Assembly: GCA_947462495.1 (NCBI GenBank)
Contig: CANHOY010000095.1
Span: 1-6,744, forward strand
Reading direction: 5' to 3'
Source of the DNA: Bacteroidota bacterium
Lineage (GTDB): Bacteria; Bacteroidota; Bacteroidia; Chitinophagales; Chitinophagaceae
DNA length: 6,744 nucleotides
Shown here piece by piece: positions 5,981 through 6,744 of the stretch. How positions within the stretch are numbered: position 1 is the stretch's first letter; every line of letters starts with the position of its first letter. Below the pieces are notes generated by a model. The model was not told the DNA's origin and made no database searches. It saw nothing but the letters and a program-made list of their open reading frames with translations. The translations under genes and the position numbers were made by a program.

Positions 5981-6744
5981 ATGAAAGTTGCAGTTGTTGG
6001 TGCCACAGGGCTAGTAGGCACAAAAATGTTACAAGTTTTAGCGGAAAGGAATTTTCCAGTAACTGAATTAATCCCAGTGGCTTCCGCTCGTTCCGTGGGC
6101 AAGGAAGTAAGCTTTAAAGGGAAGTCCTATAAAATAGTGGGCATGGAAGAAGGTATTGCGGCTAAGCCAGCAGTAGCTATTTTTTCTGCAGGTGGGAGTA
6201 CTTCATTGGAGTGGGCACCAAAATTTGCAGCAGCAGGAATTCGGGTAATTGATAATTCTTCTGCATGGAGAATGGATCCTACTAAAAAATTAGTGGTTCC
6301 CGAAGTAAATGCCCATGTTTTAACTGCTGAAGATTTAATTATTGCAAATCCCAATTGCTCTACCATACAAATGGTGGTGGCTTTGCAACCTTTGCATGCA
6401 AAGTATACAATTAAAAGAGTGGTGGTAAGTACGTATCAAAGTGTCACTGGTACAGGAAAAAAAGCAGTTGATCAATTAATGGAAGAAAGAAAAGGAGCTA
6501 AGGTAGCAACCGAAGATATGGCGTACAAATATGCTATTGATTTAAATGCCATTCCGCAAATTGATGTTTTTTTAGAGAATGGATATACCAAAGAAGAAAT
6601 GAAAATGGTCAAAGAAACTTGCAAAATTATGCAAGATGATAGCATTAAAGTAACAGCGACCACTGTTCGTATTCCAGTGATGGGTGGCCACAGTGAGAGT
6701 GTGAATGTAGAATTTGAAAATGAATTTGATTTAAAAGAATTAAT
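5981..6744 (+). CDS. asd: Aspartate-semialdehyde dehydrogenase, 3' end missing
   Basis: Asd reduces L-4-aspartyl phosphate with NADPH to L-aspartate 4-semialdehyde, the branch point for Lys/diaminopimelate (cell wall), Thr, Met and Ile. The window holds 254 codons of a protein normally about 330 residues long; the frame is open to the last base. Visible are the NADP-binding GATGLVG (7-13), SAGGS (69-73), the NPNCST motif with nucleophile Cys126, TYQSVTGTGK (151-160) with Gln153, and RIPVMGGHSE (230-239) with Arg230 and the general base His237. This spacing fits the Asd family, and the catalytic residues are all present. The start ATG at 5981 places the GxxGxxG loop at the usual distance from the N-terminus. 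Expression probably depends on the leader at 5840-5980. No sign of damage is seen. Confidence 0.97.
   Translation, partial: MKVAVVGATGLVGTKMLQVLAERNFPVTELIPVASARSVGKEVSFKGKSYKIVGMEEGIAAKPAVAIFSAGGSTSLEWAPKFAAAGIRVIDNSSAWRMDPTKKLVVPEVNAHVLTAEDLIIANPNCSTIQMVVALQPLHAKYTIKRVVVSTYQSVTGTGKKAVDQLMEERKGAKVATEDMAYKYAIDLNAIPQIDVFLENGYTKEEMKMVKETCKIMQDDSIKVTATTVRIPVMGGHSESVNVEFENEFDLKEL

Noticed and set aside
5518..6663. Several minus-strand open frames opposite the kinase gene, the asd leader and asd
   Set aside because: They mirror well-supported plus-strand genes; one crosses the promoter and terminator of asd. None shows a family match.

Overview
The window is ordinary-looking chromosome from a low-GC member of the Bacteroidota, probably near Chitinophagaceae (inference). 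The evidence is the protein types (a 333-residue Obg with SKSD in place of NKxD, a Bacteroidota-style TypA), the lack of Shine-Dalgarno sequences in front of the genes, and repeated TAnnTTTG-type -7 promoter elements shortly upstream of start codons. No mobile element, CRISPR array, tRNA or rRNA gene was seen, and no gene-free stretch exceeds 300 bases.

Layout: (1) 1-951 (+), the 3' part of a multi-spanning membrane protein of the HGSNAT/NagX (DUF5009-like) family, cut by the window edge. (2) 1029-2831 (+), typA, a ribosome-associated GTPase, with a Bacteroidota promoter just before its ATG. (3) 2853-2884, a strong symmetric terminator shared by the convergent genes typA and obg. (4) 2933-3934 (-), obg, a ribosome assembly GTPase. 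(5) 4086-4682 (-), a TetR-family regulator with a candidate operator over its own promoter. (6) 4883-5803 (+), a PfkB/ribokinase-family kinase of unknown substrate. (7) 5804-5980, a leader region. (8) 5981-6744 (+), the 5' part of asd, aspartate-semialdehyde dehydrogenase, cut by the window end.

The most interesting region is 5805-5980. A good promoter (TTTG, 20 bases, TAATTTCG) lies directly behind the kinase stop codon. It is followed by a 14-codon ORF rich in Lys, Thr, Met and Ile codons, then by two mutually exclusive stems. One is an 11-bp antiterminator candidate beginning two bases after the small ORF's stop; the other is a 10-bp intrinsic terminator 22 bases before the asd ATG. This is the layout of translation-coupled transcription attenuation. 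The codon content matches the amino acids made downstream of Asd. It is a hypothesis from sequence alone.

The genes do not form one pathway. TypA and Obg are both translational GTPases acting at the ribosome. Asd feeds Lys/diaminopimelate, Thr, Met and Ile synthesis. The kinase and TetR regulator are divergently transcribed from a 200-base region, but nothing in the sequence proves that they are functionally linked.
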